Positions 7,839-15,967 of a stretch of DNA of 55,987 nucleotides are shown piece after piece. This DNA comes from a bacterium. GTDB lineage: Bacteria > Elusimicrobiota > Elusimicrobia > Elusimicrobiales > UBA9959. The notes beneath the pieces are model-generated. The model was not told the DNA's origin and made no database searches. It worked only from the letters and a program-made list of their open reading frames with translations. Positions within the stretch are counted from its first letter, which is position 1. Each line of letters begins with the position of its first letter. A program made the translations under genes and the position numbers. The stretch spans positions 1 through 55,987 of the forward strand of contig JAJYNO010000004.1 in assembly GCA_021786295.1 (NCBI GenBank). Reading direction: 5' to 3'.

Positions 7839-8966
7839 ATGGGAAAGACGAAACTGCTGTCCGCCGCGCTCGCCGCGCTGCTCCTGCCGGGCCTGGCCCG
7901 GGGCGCGGAAGAATTCCAGACCCTGAAGGTGGGGAAGGGAGAAACGCTCCGCCAAGTCGCCGGGACCTACCTTGCCGAGCCCGGGAACTGGAAGGAACTG
8001 CTCCGCCACAACCGCCTGCCCTCCGCGGACCCAGACGCCGCTCTTCCGGCCATGTCCCTGAGCGTGCCGACGGCGCTGGTCAGGGAGCGCTACCGGGCCG
8101 CCAGGCTGATATACCTCGACAACGCCGTGCTGCTGAGGCGCTCCGACTCCTCCGACTGGAACGACGCCTATTACAGCGAGCAGCTCTTCCCCAGCGACGC
8201 CCTGCGCACGCGGGGCGGCAGCAGCGCCGAGGTCAGGTTCTACAACGGCGAGACGCTGCGCGTGGCCTCCAACAGCCTTATCGTGCTGCGCCGGCCCGTC
8301 AGGGAGGCGCCGGGGGCGGAGATGCTGGTGGGCGTGCTTCACAGTAAAGGCGCGCGCGTGGTGACCAGGACCGCCGTCATCGTCCCCAGGACCAGGGACA
8401 CCGAATTCGACACTACCATGGACAGGGACCTGAGGACGGTGGTCAACGTCACGCGCGGGGCCGCCGAGGTGGAGGCCGGAGGCCGGAAGGTGGAGGTGAA
8501 CGAGGGGTACCGGGTGGAGGTAATGCCCGGCCTCCCGCCTTCCGATCCCTTCAAGCCTTCCACCTCGCCTGCCCCCGGGGAGATAGGCTACGTGGTACAG
8601 GTGGTGACCGCCGAGGTGGCGATGGGCGGCATGGGGGCTTCCCAGGGTCCCGGAGGGACGACGGAGGCCCCGCCGGCGCCAGGCGCGGGCGCAAGCGCCG
8701 GGGGGCCCAGGCCCGGCGTGATCCGGATAGAGACCATCTCGATGAACGGCGCCGCCCAGGGCGCCCACGTGCAGGTCTCCCACAGCAGGGATTTCTCCTC
8801 GCCGGTGCTGGACAAGAAGTACATGGCCATAGAGGAGGTGGACCTGAACCAGGTCCTGCCGGCCGGGGATTATTTCTACCGCACGGCCCCGATAGACCTG
8901 CTGGGCTTCGAAGGCGGATTCAGCGAGCCGAAGCCGCTGAGGATAGCCGGTCCAGGCGGCCGCTGA
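7839..8966 (+). CDS. Secreted LysM/FecR-domain protein
   Basis: A 375-residue exported protein. Residues 1-22 (LLSAALAALLLPGLARGAEE) form a signal peptide. A LysM-like segment follows (TLKVGKGETLRQVAGTYLAE, then NWKELLRHNRLPS, roughly 28-75), which in other proteins binds peptidoglycan. Residues about 105-240 match a FecR-type beta domain (ALRTRGGSSAEVRF, SNSLIVLRR, TEFDTTMDRD, TVVNVTRGAAEVEAGG). A glycine/alanine/proline-rich linker leads to a short C-terminal beta domain. This layout is common in periplasmic structural proteins and here is not paired with a sigma/FecI system. ATG 7839 is chosen because the signal peptide begins there; TAAACT lies 10 nt upstream. Confidence 0.8.
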   Translation: MGKTKLLSAALAALLLPGLARGAEEFQTLKVGKGETLRQVAGTYLAEPGNWKELLRHNRLPSADPDAALPAMSLSVPTALVRERYRAARLIYLDNAVLLRRSDSSDWNDAYYSEQLFPSDALRTRGGSSAEVRFYNGETLRVASNSLIVLRRPVREAPGAEMLVGVLHSKGARVVTRTAVIVPRTRDTEFDTTMDRDLRTVVNVTRGAAEVEAGGRKVEVNEGYRVEVMPGLPPSDPFKPSTSPAPGEIGYVVQVVTAEVAMGGMGASQGPGGTTEAPPAPGAGASAGGPRPGVIRIETISMNGAAQGAHVQVSHSRDFSSPVLDKKYMAIEEVDLNQVLPAGDYFYRTAPIDLLGFEGGFSEPKPLRIAGPGGR

Positions 8967-9028
8967 GCCGGAGAACGCGCCGTCCCGGCGCGCGGCCGGG
9001 CAAAAAACGGATACAATATAGCTGAACC

Positions 9029-9715
9029 ATGACCGACACTGATAAAAAAGATAAACCCGACCTTCTCAGGCAGATGTCCAGCGTTGTCAGCCACGAGATA
9101 CGCAACCCGCTGGCCATCATCTCCAACTCGATCTACTTCATAAAGACCAAGCTGGCTGCCGGCGGCGCCGCGCTGGACCCTAAGGTGGCCAAGCACATAG
9201 GCATCATCGAGGGCGAGGTGAGGCACAGCAACGAAGTGATAGAGGAGATGCTGGCCTTCACCAGGCCGCGGGAGCTGAACCTGGCGCCCGTGGCGCTGAA
9301 TTCCGTAGTCAAGGACCTGGAGACTTCCTACCAGGTTCCGGAGAGCGTCGAACTGAAGACCGTCCCCGACCCCGCTGACCCGGTGGTCGGCGCGGACATG
9401 GAGGCGCTCTGCTACGCCGTGCGCCGCGTGCTGGATAACGCGGTCCAGGCCATGCCTGAGGGCGGCTCGGTGACGCTGGGCTGCTCTCTGGACGGCGGGC
9501 TGGCCAGCCTGACCGTCACCGATCGCGGCCCCGGCTTCCCCGGCGGCGACGGGGAAAAGCCGTTCGAGCCTTTCTTCACCACGCGGCCGCGCGGCATAGG
9601 CCTGGGCCTCACAATAGCCCGCAAGTACCTGGAACTGCACGGCGGCTCCGCCAGGGCCGGGAACGTTCCCGGCGGCGGCGCGCGCGTCGTCCTGTCCCTT
9701 CCTCTGTCCAAGTAG
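9029..9715 (+). CDS. Soluble sensor histidine kinase
   Basis: A 228-residue kinase with only the transmitter core. The HisKA box VSHEIRNPLA gives phosphorylatable H22. ATP-binding boxes are visible: N box RRVLDNAVQAMPEGG, G1 DRGPGFPGG, F box KPFEPFFTT and G2 GIGLGLTIARKYLELHGG. No membrane segment or input domain is present, so it may receive signals through a partner. No receiver gene is adjacent; the nearest is at 14311. TACAAT lies 11 nt before ATG 9029 with no Shine-Dalgarno sequence, so the transcript is leaderless or nearly so. Confidence 0.9.
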   Translation: MTDTDKKDKPDLLRQMSSVVSHEIRNPLAIISNSIYFIKTKLAAGGAALDPKVAKHIGIIEGEVRHSNEVIEEMLAFTRPRELNLAPVALNSVVKDLETSYQVPESVELKTVPDPADPVVGADMEALCYAVRRVLDNAVQAMPEGGSVTLGCSLDGGLASLTVTDRGPGFPGGDGEKPFEPFFTTRPRGIGLGLTIARKYLELHGGSARAGNVPGGGARVVLSLPLSK

Positions 9716-9858
9716 CCCTTCCTCTTTTGGCTTCCCGGTCCCCCGACGGCCCGCCGGAAAGGCTAGCCCATCGGGGCGATGGACCGGCGCGCCCGATTTT
9801 CATCTAATGGAGGCTGAGGGGAATGGTTCTTCCGCGCGGAGCGGTCGAAGGGGGGAAA

Positions 9859-10536
9859 ATGGAACCGTCACAGGTGTTGGACAAGGTGCTCGAGGAGCGC
9901 AAGCCGATCAGGGCTATAACCAGAGGCACGGCCGTGGAGGGGGTGGTGGGCCTCGGGGCCGCCGTGCTGGCCATCATGGGGCTGGCCGGAGTTTACGGCA
10001 GCGAGCTCCTGGCGGCGGCCGTGGTAGTGCTGGGCGCGGCCATGGTGATAGAGGCCAGGGTCGTCATACGGAGGTTCTCCGAAGTGATGCGCCAGCTGGG
10101 CGAGCTGCAGGGGGCGCGCACCACGGCCGGGGGCATGTCCATAGAGGCGCTGGCCGGCATAGCGGGCGTCACCATGGGGCTGCTCGCCCTGATGGGGCTG
10201 AACGCGCTGACTCTCTGCGCGGTAAGCGTCATAGTCTACGGGGCGGCGGCGCTGTTCAGCGTAAGCACGATGAGCATGATAAACTCCATCGTGGCCAGCG
10301 GCGCGTCTAGGAACCCGCTGGCGCGCGGCGTGGCGGTCTCCATGTACGCGGCCTCGTCGGATATTAGGGTGCTGGTCGGGATGGGGGCGCTGACGCTGGG
10401 GATACTGGCCGCCATAGGGATCCAGCCCGCCACGCTGGCCCTCTCCGGGGTGCTGGCGCTGGGCGGGGCACTGTTCCTGGAGACCTTCGCCTTCAGCGAG
10501 AAGTCCGGGGACCTGTTCCGGCAGGCGCCGCGCTAA
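9859..10536 (+). CDS. Polytopic membrane protein of unknown function
   Basis: A 225-residue protein with six or more hydrophobic segments rich in Ala, Gly, Leu and Met (VVGLGAAVLAIMGLAGVYG, LLAAAVVVLGAAMVIEARVV, LAGIAGVTMGLLALMGLNAL, and others). The segments look internally repetitive, with charged VIEARVVIRRF and LETFAFSEKSG ends, suggesting a duplication of a two- or three-helix unit. I do not recognise the family. ATG 9859 has AAGGGGGGA upstream; an in-frame ATG at 9823 also has a fair ribosome site (GAGGGGA), so the start is uncertain. It converges with the secretin-like gene, with 5 bp between stops. Confidence 0.6.
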   Translation: MEPSQVLDKVLEERKPIRAITRGTAVEGVVGLGAAVLAIMGLAGVYGSELLAAAVVVLGAAMVIEARVVIRRFSEVMRQLGELQGARTTAGGMSIEALAGIAGVTMGLLALMGLNALTLCAVSVIVYGAAALFSVSTMSMINSIVASGASRNPLARGVAVSMYAASSDIRVLVGMGALTLGILAAIGIQPATLALSGVLALGGALFLETFAFSEKSGDLFRQAPR

Positions 10537-10541
10537 GACGC

Positions 10542-12005
10542 CTACTGCAGTTTCTCGAGCGGCGTGAACATGGCGCCGGTGTCTATGCCGAAGGCGTCGG
10601 GGCGCGTCGGCAGGCTGTCCAGGCCGGGCTTCACTATGTGCGGCGTGATGTAGAAGAAGACCTCCTGCCCGCTCTGGTCCTCCTCGTGCGCGGCCGTGAA
10701 CAGGTTCAGGATCGGGATGCGCCTGAACCAAGGCAGGCCCGCGTTGTCGCTGGCCACGCTCTTCATCTTGAGGCCGCCGATGATGGCGGTCTGGCCGTCT
10801 TCCAGCGTCAGCGTGGTCATCGCGCTGCTGTTGTCCACCAGCAGGTCCACGTTGTCCTGCGTCGGGACGAACTGCTTGTTGGACATGTCTATGTTCAGGC
10901 GGATCATCTTCTCGCCCAGCACCATCGGAGTGATGTGGAATTCCACGCCGGACTCGATGGCCTGGGGGGAATAGATGGCGGCGCCTGCGGTGACCTGCTG
11001 TACCACGACGAAGCGGTTCTCGCCGATATGCATGTCGGCCTCCTGGCCGCTCATCGTGGTGATGAACGGCCGGGCTATGATCCTGGCCTTCTGCTGCTGG
11101 AAGAGCATGTTGAGAATGGCGCTGAACTTCAGCGGCGTGCCGACGGCCTGCGCCTTGTCGTAGGTCATCTCCAGGGAGCTCTCCTGCAGCGCCCAGACGT
11201 TGAGCTTGCCGGCGCTGACGCGGCCGCTGGTGATGTTGTTGAACTGCGAGTTGAACTCCTCGTAATCGCTGGAGTTCACGCCGACGATGATGGCGTCTAT
11301 CAGCACGGCGCCGGGGTCCCTGTCGGCCCGCATCAGCAGGTCGGTGGCCCGCTGCACGGCGTCCACGGGGCCGGTCATGTAGATGCTCCGGATGTCAGGC
11401 ACGGCGGCGAAGCTGAGCGGCTTCGGGTCCGGGAACAGGCTGGTCAGCATGCCCACCGCGGTGTCGGTGGAGATATACCGGAGCGTGAAACTGCGCGTCA
11501 CCACCGGCGCTGAAGCGTCCGGAGGCGGCAGCGGCGGCATTGGCAGGTAGCTGAGGAAGAGGGTGCCGCCGCGCATCTGGGCGTCGGCCCCGGAAGGCTT
11601 TACGATCAGGCGGGCGGCGTCCGTCACTGTCAGGCCGGCGGCCTTCGCTGTGACGCGCCCCGGCAGCGTGACGTCCCCCATGCGGAACGGCGTGCCGGAC
11701 TCCTTCATCAGCCGCACGAAGGCCGTGTCCGCCGGAGCGTCCACCAGGTCGAAAGCGGCCCTGGGGCCGTCGCTCGAGGCGTCCACCCGGAAGGCCCTGA
11801 ACTCATCGGCCTCCCGGGCCTTCCTCTCCGCTTCTATGGCCTGGTTCCGTTTGGACAGGTCGTTGAGCAGCAGCGTGAGGTCCTTGTCCTTCTTCAGCGT
11901 GCCGGTGTGGCAGCCCGTGGCGAGCAGCAGGGCCGCCAGAGGCAGCGCCGCCTTATGCCATGGGAGGAAGGCGGCACCGCGGTAGACCGTCTCTTTCTTT
12001 CGCAT
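10542..12005 (-). CDS. Secretin-like outer-membrane lipoprotein
   Basis: A 487-residue protein with a lipobox (LLLATGC) after a hydrophobic stretch, implying an acylated N-terminus. A helical segment follows (LLNDLSKRNQAIEAERKAR), then an N-domain (SFTLRYISTDTAVGMLTSLF and VPDIRSIYMTGPVDAVQRATDLL) and a C-terminal secretin domain with VEFHITPMVLGEKMIRL, TLEDGQTAIIGGL and LPWFRRIPILNLF. Secretins form gated outer-membrane rings for type II secretion or type IV pili. No other secretion genes are nearby, only the upstream coiled-coil protein, as in orphan or BfpB-like secretin loci. It starts 24 bp after that gene, so the two are probably co-transcribed. Confidence 0.85.
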   Translation of the reverse strand: MRKKETVYRGAAFLPWHKAALPLAALLLATGCHTGTLKKDKDLTLLLNDLSKRNQAIEAERKAREADEFRAFRVDASSDGPRAAFDLVDAPADTAFVRLMKESGTPFRMGDVTLPGRVTAKAAGLTVTDAARLIVKPSGADAQMRGGTLFLSYLPMPPLPPPDASAPVVTRSFTLRYISTDTAVGMLTSLFPDPKPLSFAAVPDIRSIYMTGPVDAVQRATDLLMRADRDPGAVLIDAIIVGVNSSDYEEFNSQFNNITSGRVSAGKLNVWALQESSLEMTYDKAQAVGTPLKFSAILNMLFQQQKARIIARPFITTMSGQEADMHIGENRFVVVQQVTAGAAIYSPQAIESGVEFHITPMVLGEKMIRLNIDMSNKQFVPTQDNVDLLVDNSSAMTTLTLEDGQTAIIGGLKMKSVASDNAGLPWFRRIPILNLFTAAHEEDQSGQEVFFYITPHIVKPGLDSLPTRPDAFGIDTGAMFTPLEKLQ

Positions 12006-12029
12006 TCGTCCAGCCTTTGCCGCGTGCGC

Positions 12030-13388
12030 CTAGTTGCAGCCGTACGTCGCGCCGGTGCAGAGGTTGGGCGCGCGCAGGTTGAAGCCGTTGGGCGCGAAGA
12101 AACTGAGCGAGCCCTGTATGCCGCGCAGGTCCAGGCCGGCCTTCACCCCGGGCAGGCCGAAGTTAGGCATCTTGTTGCCGACCGCGGGGAACTTCAGCCC
12201 GTCGACGCCCCGCGCCAGGCCGTTAAGGGAGGCCTCGAAGTCGTAGAGCGGCTGCAGCGACGGCAGGTTCACGTCCACGTCGAATTTGACCGCCTTCATC
12301 GCCGAGTTCACGGCGTCGTTGGCCTTGTCCTGCAGTTCGTGCACGAACTTGCCCACGCCGAGGCCCTTGAGCACCTTCCACAGCGCCTTGCTGAGGTATT
12401 TTTCTATAGCGTTCTCTATGGCGTTGGCGCCCTTGATTATAGTGCGGAACCCTATGCTGACCTTCTTGTGCGATATGCGCCAGGGTTTCTTCCACGAGGG
12501 GTTGGGGTACGGGAAGCTGAACGAGAAATCCTTGTCCAGCACCTTGTTGAGTTCCTTGAGCTGTGACGTCAGCGTGTCTAGGCGTCCGGTGAGGGCCTCT
12601 ATATTGGAGCACAGGGCGCTTATGGCCTTGAGCTGCGCCTGGACCGGGTCGAGGAAGGCGGTGGAAGGCAGCCAGGGCTCCGGGGTGGCGATCAGCGCCT
12701 TCACCACGCGGTCGTATTCGGTAACGAGGCCGTCTATGCCGTTGGCCTTCGAATCCAGCGAGGAGGTGATGCATGGCTTCTTGGCGTCGGGCGCCTTCAG
12801 CAGGCAGGCCTCGGCCGCGGCGGTGGCGCCGGGGATGTTCGCCACCACTTCCGAGTTCAGCAGGCCGAGACCGGCGGCGAGGTCGCCCGCGGCCTTGGAG
12901 GCTTTCTGCAGCTTGGGCCGCAGCGGCTTGGTCCTGGCCACTATGGCGTCCAGGCGCTTGCGCGCAGAAGAGACCTTCGCCAGGGCCGGGGAGATGGTGT
13001 CCCGTATCTTCTTAGCCTTGTCGTGGGCCTGCGGGATGACCTCGGCCGTCTCGGCGGCCTTGTCGGCGGCCCTGAGGGCTGATTCCAGCTTGGCTAAGTC
13101 GCTCTGAAGCGTCTCCAGCGCGCCCAGGCCCTTGTCCGTGTCGCTGAGCGCGGTCTTTGCTGTGTTCACGCGAGAGACGAGCTGTTCCTGGTCCTTGTAG
13201 AGGCTCCTGGAATCGGAGTCCAGTTTCTTCAGCGACGGGCTCTCGTAGGCCTGCGGCGGCGTGGTGGTGCCGGGGCCGCCGATCACCGGCGTAACAGGCA
13301 GGCGCGGCGCCGGGCCTGCGGCGGCCGGTAAGGATAAGGCCAGCAAGGACATCGCCAAGACAGTGGGAGCGATCGGACTGCTTTTCAT
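12030..13388 (-). CDS. Secreted coiled-coil protein, unknown function
   Basis: A 452-residue exported protein with a signal peptide (MSLLALSLPAAAG) and a long helical region from about 50 to 250 rich in Ala, Lys, Asp and Leu, likely coiled coil (for example LYKDQEQLVSRVNTAKTALS). Cysteines occur in pairs near 193/206 and at the C-terminus (NLCTGATYGCN), probably as periplasmic disulfides. The C-terminal part has amphipathic beta-like segments. GGAGGCAACG precedes ATG 13388. It is the first gene of a two-gene unit with the secretin-like lipoprotein, so it may be a periplasmic partner of that channel. Family not recognised. Confidence 0.75.
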   Translation of the reverse strand: MKSSPIAPTVLAMSLLALSLPAAAGPAPRLPVTPVIGGPGTTTPPQAYESPSLKKLDSDSRSLYKDQEQLVSRVNTAKTALSDTDKGLGALETLQSDLAKLESALRAADKAAETAEVIPQAHDKAKKIRDTISPALAKVSSARKRLDAIVARTKPLRPKLQKASKAAGDLAAGLGLLNSEVVANIPGATAAAEACLLKAPDAKKPCITSSLDSKANGIDGLVTEYDRVVKALIATPEPWLPSTAFLDPVQAQLKAISALCSNIEALTGRLDTLTSQLKELNKVLDKDFSFSFPYPNPSWKKPWRISHKKVSIGFRTIIKGANAIENAIEKYLSKALWKVLKGLGVGKFVHELQDKANDAVNSAMKAVKFDVDVNLPSLQPLYDFEASLNGLARGVDGLKFPAVGNKMPNFGLPGVKAGLDLRGIQGSLSFFAPNGFNLRAPNLCTGATYGCN

Positions 13389-13516
13389 CGTTGCCTCCGT
13401 GGAACAAGATATGCTTCGGTCGCCGGACTAAGGTGGGGCCGCATAAATGGTAGCGAATATGGCGGCCGGACCCAATCGGCCGGGCCCTGCCGCCCGCTCC
13501 ATCGCACCGGTTTTGC

Positions 13517-13522
13517 TAGAAT
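13517..13522 (+). promoter_or_regulatory. -10 box for the gph leader transcript
   Basis: TAGAAT preceded by TGC (an extended -10). It ends 6 nt before GTG 13529, which opens a short reading frame leading to gph. Confidence 0.55.
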
Positions 13523-13528
13523 AGCGCT

Positions 13529-13603
13529 GTGGTCCGCGGCGCGGCGGAAGACGTTCCCGGCGCGGCCGGTCGGGACTCTAGAGCCGTGCATCAGAGGAGA
13601 TAA
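13529..13603 (+). CDS. Putative leaderless leader peptide upstream of the HAD phosphatase gene
   Basis: GTG 13529 lies 6 nt after a good -10 box, the same geometry as leaderless genes in this window. The frame encodes 24 residues beginning VVRGAAEDVPGAAG and ends at TAA 13601-13603. The last sense codons, AGG AGA, are the Shine-Dalgarno sequence of the next gene, whose ATG is 7 bp beyond the stop. Ribosomes ending here would be placed to start on gph, so translational coupling is likely if the frame is used. The peptide is rich in arginine and alanine and has no recognised family. Chance occurrence cannot be excluded. Confidence 0.4.
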   Translation: MVRGAAEDVPGAAGRDSRAVHQRR

Positions 13604-13610
13604 AAGCGCG

Positions 13611-14273
13611 ATGATAAAGGCCGTTATATTCGACCTGGACGGGACGCTGCTGGACACGATAGAGGACATAACCGACTCCCTGAACGCGGCCCTGGCCGCG
13701 GACGGCCTGCGCACCTACACGGCGGCAGAGACAAAACTGTTCGTCGGCAGCGGCGTGAAGACCCTGCTGGAGCGCGCCCTGGCGCTGGCGCCGGGAGGCG
13801 AGGGGAGGTACGACAGCGTCAGGGAGCGGTACCTGCGGGAGTACGCCGCCAGGAGTACCGTCAAGACGCGTCCGTATCCCGGCCTGGAGCGGGTCCTCGA
13901 GGAGCTGCGCGCGATGGGCCTGAAGACGGCGGTGCTGAGCAACAAGCCGCAGGGCGACGCGCTGAAGACGGCCGGGCATTATTTCCCGCGAGCCGGCTTC
14001 TCGCTGGTGGTGGGGCAGCGGGAAGGCGTCCCGGTCAAGCCGGACCCCTCCTCGCTGCTGGCCATGGTCCGGGAGCTCGGGCTGAGGACCGGGGATTGCC
14101 TTTTTGTCGGGGACTCCGACGTGGATATGCTGACGGCCGCTAACGCCGGCATGCTGAAGGTGGGCGTGCTGTGGGGTTTCAGGCCGCGGCAGGTGCTGGA
14201 GGCACACGGGGCCGACTACCTGGTGGACAGGGCCGGGAGCCTGCTTGAGATAGTCAAGGAGCTAAATTCCTGA
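13611..14273 (+). CDS. gph: HAD-family hydrolase, phosphoglycolate phosphatase-like
   Basis: A 220-residue haloacid-dehalogenase phosphatase. Motif I is FDLDGTLLDT with the nucleophile D8 and acid/base D10; motif II is AVLSNKP; motif III/IV is KPDPSSLL then FVGDSDVDMLTAANAG. A helical cap lies between motifs I and II, as in Gph/PGMB-type enzymes, which remove phosphate from 2-phosphoglycolate or small sugar phosphates. The exact substrate is inferred from overall similarity only. AGGAGA precedes ATG 13611 and is embedded in the end of a possible leader peptide. Confidence 0.85.
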   Translation: MIKAVIFDLDGTLLDTIEDITDSLNAALAADGLRTYTAAETKLFVGSGVKTLLERALALAPGGEGRYDSVRERYLREYAARSTVKTRPYPGLERVLEELRAMGLKTAVLSNKPQGDALKTAGHYFPRAGFSLVVGQREGVPVKPDPSSLLAMVRELGLRTGDCLFVGDSDVDMLTAANAGMLKVGVLWGFRPRQVLEAHGADYLVDRAGSLLEIVKELNS

Positions 14274-14298
14274 GCTTCTTACGGCGCCGGCTTTTTGT

Positions 14299-14304
14299 TA
14301 TCAT
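14299..14304 (+). promoter_or_regulatory. -10 box for a leaderless receiver-protein mRNA
   Basis: TATCAT preceded by TGT, ending 6 nt before ATG 14311. No Shine-Dalgarno sequence is present. Confidence 0.5.
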
Positions 14305-14310
14305 AGACCT

Positions 14311-14697
14311 ATGGGGGGAGCTGAACAAAGCGCCAAGGCCGCCATACTGGTCGTGGACGACGACAGGAACGTCTGCGACCTGATCAGTTCCATACTTGGC
14401 GAGCGCGGCTACAGGACCATAGTCGCCGGCAATGGCAGGGAGGCGCTCGCCTACCTGCGCGGCAGGGAGGCGCATCCGGGCCTCATCCTGCTTGACCTGA
14501 TGATGCCGGTGATGAACGGCTGGGAGTTCAGACGGGCCCAGCAGGATGACCCGTCCATAGCCGATATCCCGGTGGCCATCATAACCGGCATGCCCGGCGT
14601 GGAGGGGAAAGCCTCCTCGATAGGCGCCGTGGACGTGCTTTACAAGCCCTCCCGCGTGGAATCCCTTTCCGCGCTGGCCTCCCGTTTCTGCGGCTGA
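14311..14697 (+). CDS. Stand-alone response regulator receiver protein
   Basis: A 128-residue CheY-like receiver with no output domain. The acidic pocket is VVDDD (15-19), the phosphorylated aspartate is D62 in LILLDLMMPVMNG, the switch threonine is T92 in AIITGMP and the conserved lysine is K112 in LYKPS. It would be phosphorylated by a histidine kinase and act by protein contact. No kinase gene is adjacent, so the partner is unknown; the soluble kinase at 9029 is a candidate. The gene appears leaderless. Confidence 0.9.
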   Translation: MGGAEQSAKAAILVVDDDRNVCDLISSILGERGYRTIVAGNGREALAYLRGREAHPGLILLDLMMPVMNGWEFRRAQQDDPSIADIPVAIITGMPGVEGKASSIGAVDVLYKPSRVESLSALASRFCG

Positions 14698-14715
14698 GGC
14701 CCGCGCCCAAAAAGG

Positions 14716-14721
14716 TAGAAT
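14716..14721 (+). promoter_or_regulatory. -10 box for a leaderless metalloprotease mRNA
   Basis: TAGAAT ending 6 nt before ATG 14728, with no ribosome binding site between. Confidence 0.6.
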
Positions 14722-14727
14722 CTCCGG

Positions 14728-15729
14728 ATGAGCGGCGAGGAGACCGGCAGAAAGGGCGTCACTGGCGGGCGGAGGGCGCTGGACCTGCTCCTGCTGGCGG
14801 CGGCCTGCTGGGCCGCCGTCCTGGTCTGGCAGGTCCGCGGCCGGCAGCTCCGCTCCGAGACCGGGATAATACGGGACGCGCTTTTCCCCTGCCGCTTCCC
14901 TATAACCTATTCCATAGGCAGGATAGACCCGCGGTACGGCGTTTCGTCGGACGAGCTGGCCGGATACGCGGCCCGGGCCGCCGCCGTCTGGGACGGAGCC
15001 ATGGGAAGGGAGCTTTTCAGGGCGGTGCCGTCCGGCGGCGAGATAACGATAAACATGGTCTACGACCAGCGCCAGGCCTCGATGGACAAACTGAAGGCCA
15101 TGGGGCTGGCCACGGACCAGAGCCTGGAGGGCTACAGGTCGCTGAAGGCCAGCTACGACGGGATGTCCGCCGAGCTGGACCGGAGGCAGGCCTCCCTGGC
15201 CGCCGGGCTGGAGGCTTACAGGCGGGACGCGGCCGAATACAATTCCGTGGTGGAGGAGTACGAGCGCAGCGGGGCCTCGTCTGGGCAGCGCCGGATGTTC
15301 GCCGAGAGGCGTTCCGCCCTGGAGCGGGAGTTCTCCCGGTTGAAACTACTGGAGAACTCGGTCAACGAGCAGATAGAGACTCTCAACGCGCTGGCCACCG
15401 CTCTGAACCAGCTTATAGTGCGGCTGCGCATAAACGCGGCCCAGTACGACAGGCAGGGGGCGGCCCTGGGCGGGACAGAGGAGGGGCATTACGCCGTGGA
15501 CAACGGCTTCCGCTCCATAGACGTCTACACCTATTCCGACAAGGCCCAGCTGACGCGGCTGCTGGCCCACGAACTGGGGCACGCGCTGGGCCTGGGCCAC
15601 GTGGGCGACCCGCGGGCCATAATGGCGCCTGTCAACCGCGGGCGTACGTTGGACCTTTCTCCGGACGACCTGGCCGAACTCGCCTCCGCCTGTACCTCGC
15701 CGCTGGCGCGGCACAAGCGTAAACGATAG
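14728..15729 (+). CDS. Membrane-anchored matrixin-like zinc metalloprotease
   Basis: A 333-residue protein with one N-terminal membrane segment (ALDLLLLAAACWAAVLVW, about 13-30) and most of its length outside the cytoplasm. The metzincin zinc site HELGHALGLGH is at 281-291, followed by the Met-turn segment AIMAPV near 298, as in M10 matrixin-type peptidases. A helical, probably coiled-coil region (about 130-245, with EFSRLKLLENSVNEQIETL) separates the N-terminal matrixin-like strands from the zinc site, an unusual insertion. No propeptide cysteine switch is evident. It would cleave proteins in the periplasm or outside. ATG 14728 fits the leaderless pattern. Confidence 0.85.
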   Translation: MSGEETGRKGVTGGRRALDLLLLAAACWAAVLVWQVRGRQLRSETGIIRDALFPCRFPITYSIGRIDPRYGVSSDELAGYAARAAAVWDGAMGRELFRAVPSGGEITINMVYDQRQASMDKLKAMGLATDQSLEGYRSLKASYDGMSAELDRRQASLAAGLEAYRRDAAEYNSVVEEYERSGASSGQRRMFAERRSALEREFSRLKLLENSVNEQIETLNALATALNQLIVRLRINAAQYDRQGAALGGTEEGHYAVDNGFRSIDVYTYSDKAQLTRLLAHELGHALGLGHVGDPRAIMAPVNRGRTLDLSPDDLAELASACTSPLARHKRKR

Positions 15730-15935
15730 GCCGCCATAAAAAGGGGCAGACCCCAGCGGGCCTGCCCTCACGGTCCCGCTCTCCGAGTGGCTTATACTTG
15801 GGTGGGACCTGATTATATTATAGCCCACGCTGTACGGATTTCAAGGGCCCTTCGGGCATATTTTTAAAGCCGGCTTTGTAACATTTTCGTCTTAAATAAT
15901 CAATTTTTCCGCACAAGGCGCGGCGCTAAAATAAC

Positions 15936-15943
15936 TATATAAT
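15936..15943 (+). promoter_or_regulatory. -10 region of the large surface-protein operon
   Basis: ACTATATAATATG places TATAAT just before an in-frame ATG at 15944. Transcription would begin inside that frame, so ATG 15968, which has AAGGGA upstream, is the likely start. The intergenic region 15730-15930 has otherwise only short GC-rich inverted repeats (AAGGGCCCTTCGGGC near 15842) and no gene that I can support. Confidence 0.5.
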
Positions 15944-15967
15944 ATGTCCGGCCGCAAGGGACTTGAA

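Noticed and set aside
10538-10541. Terminator between the convergent genes at 10.54 kb
   Set aside because: The gap is 5 bp and no stem with a T run is visible.
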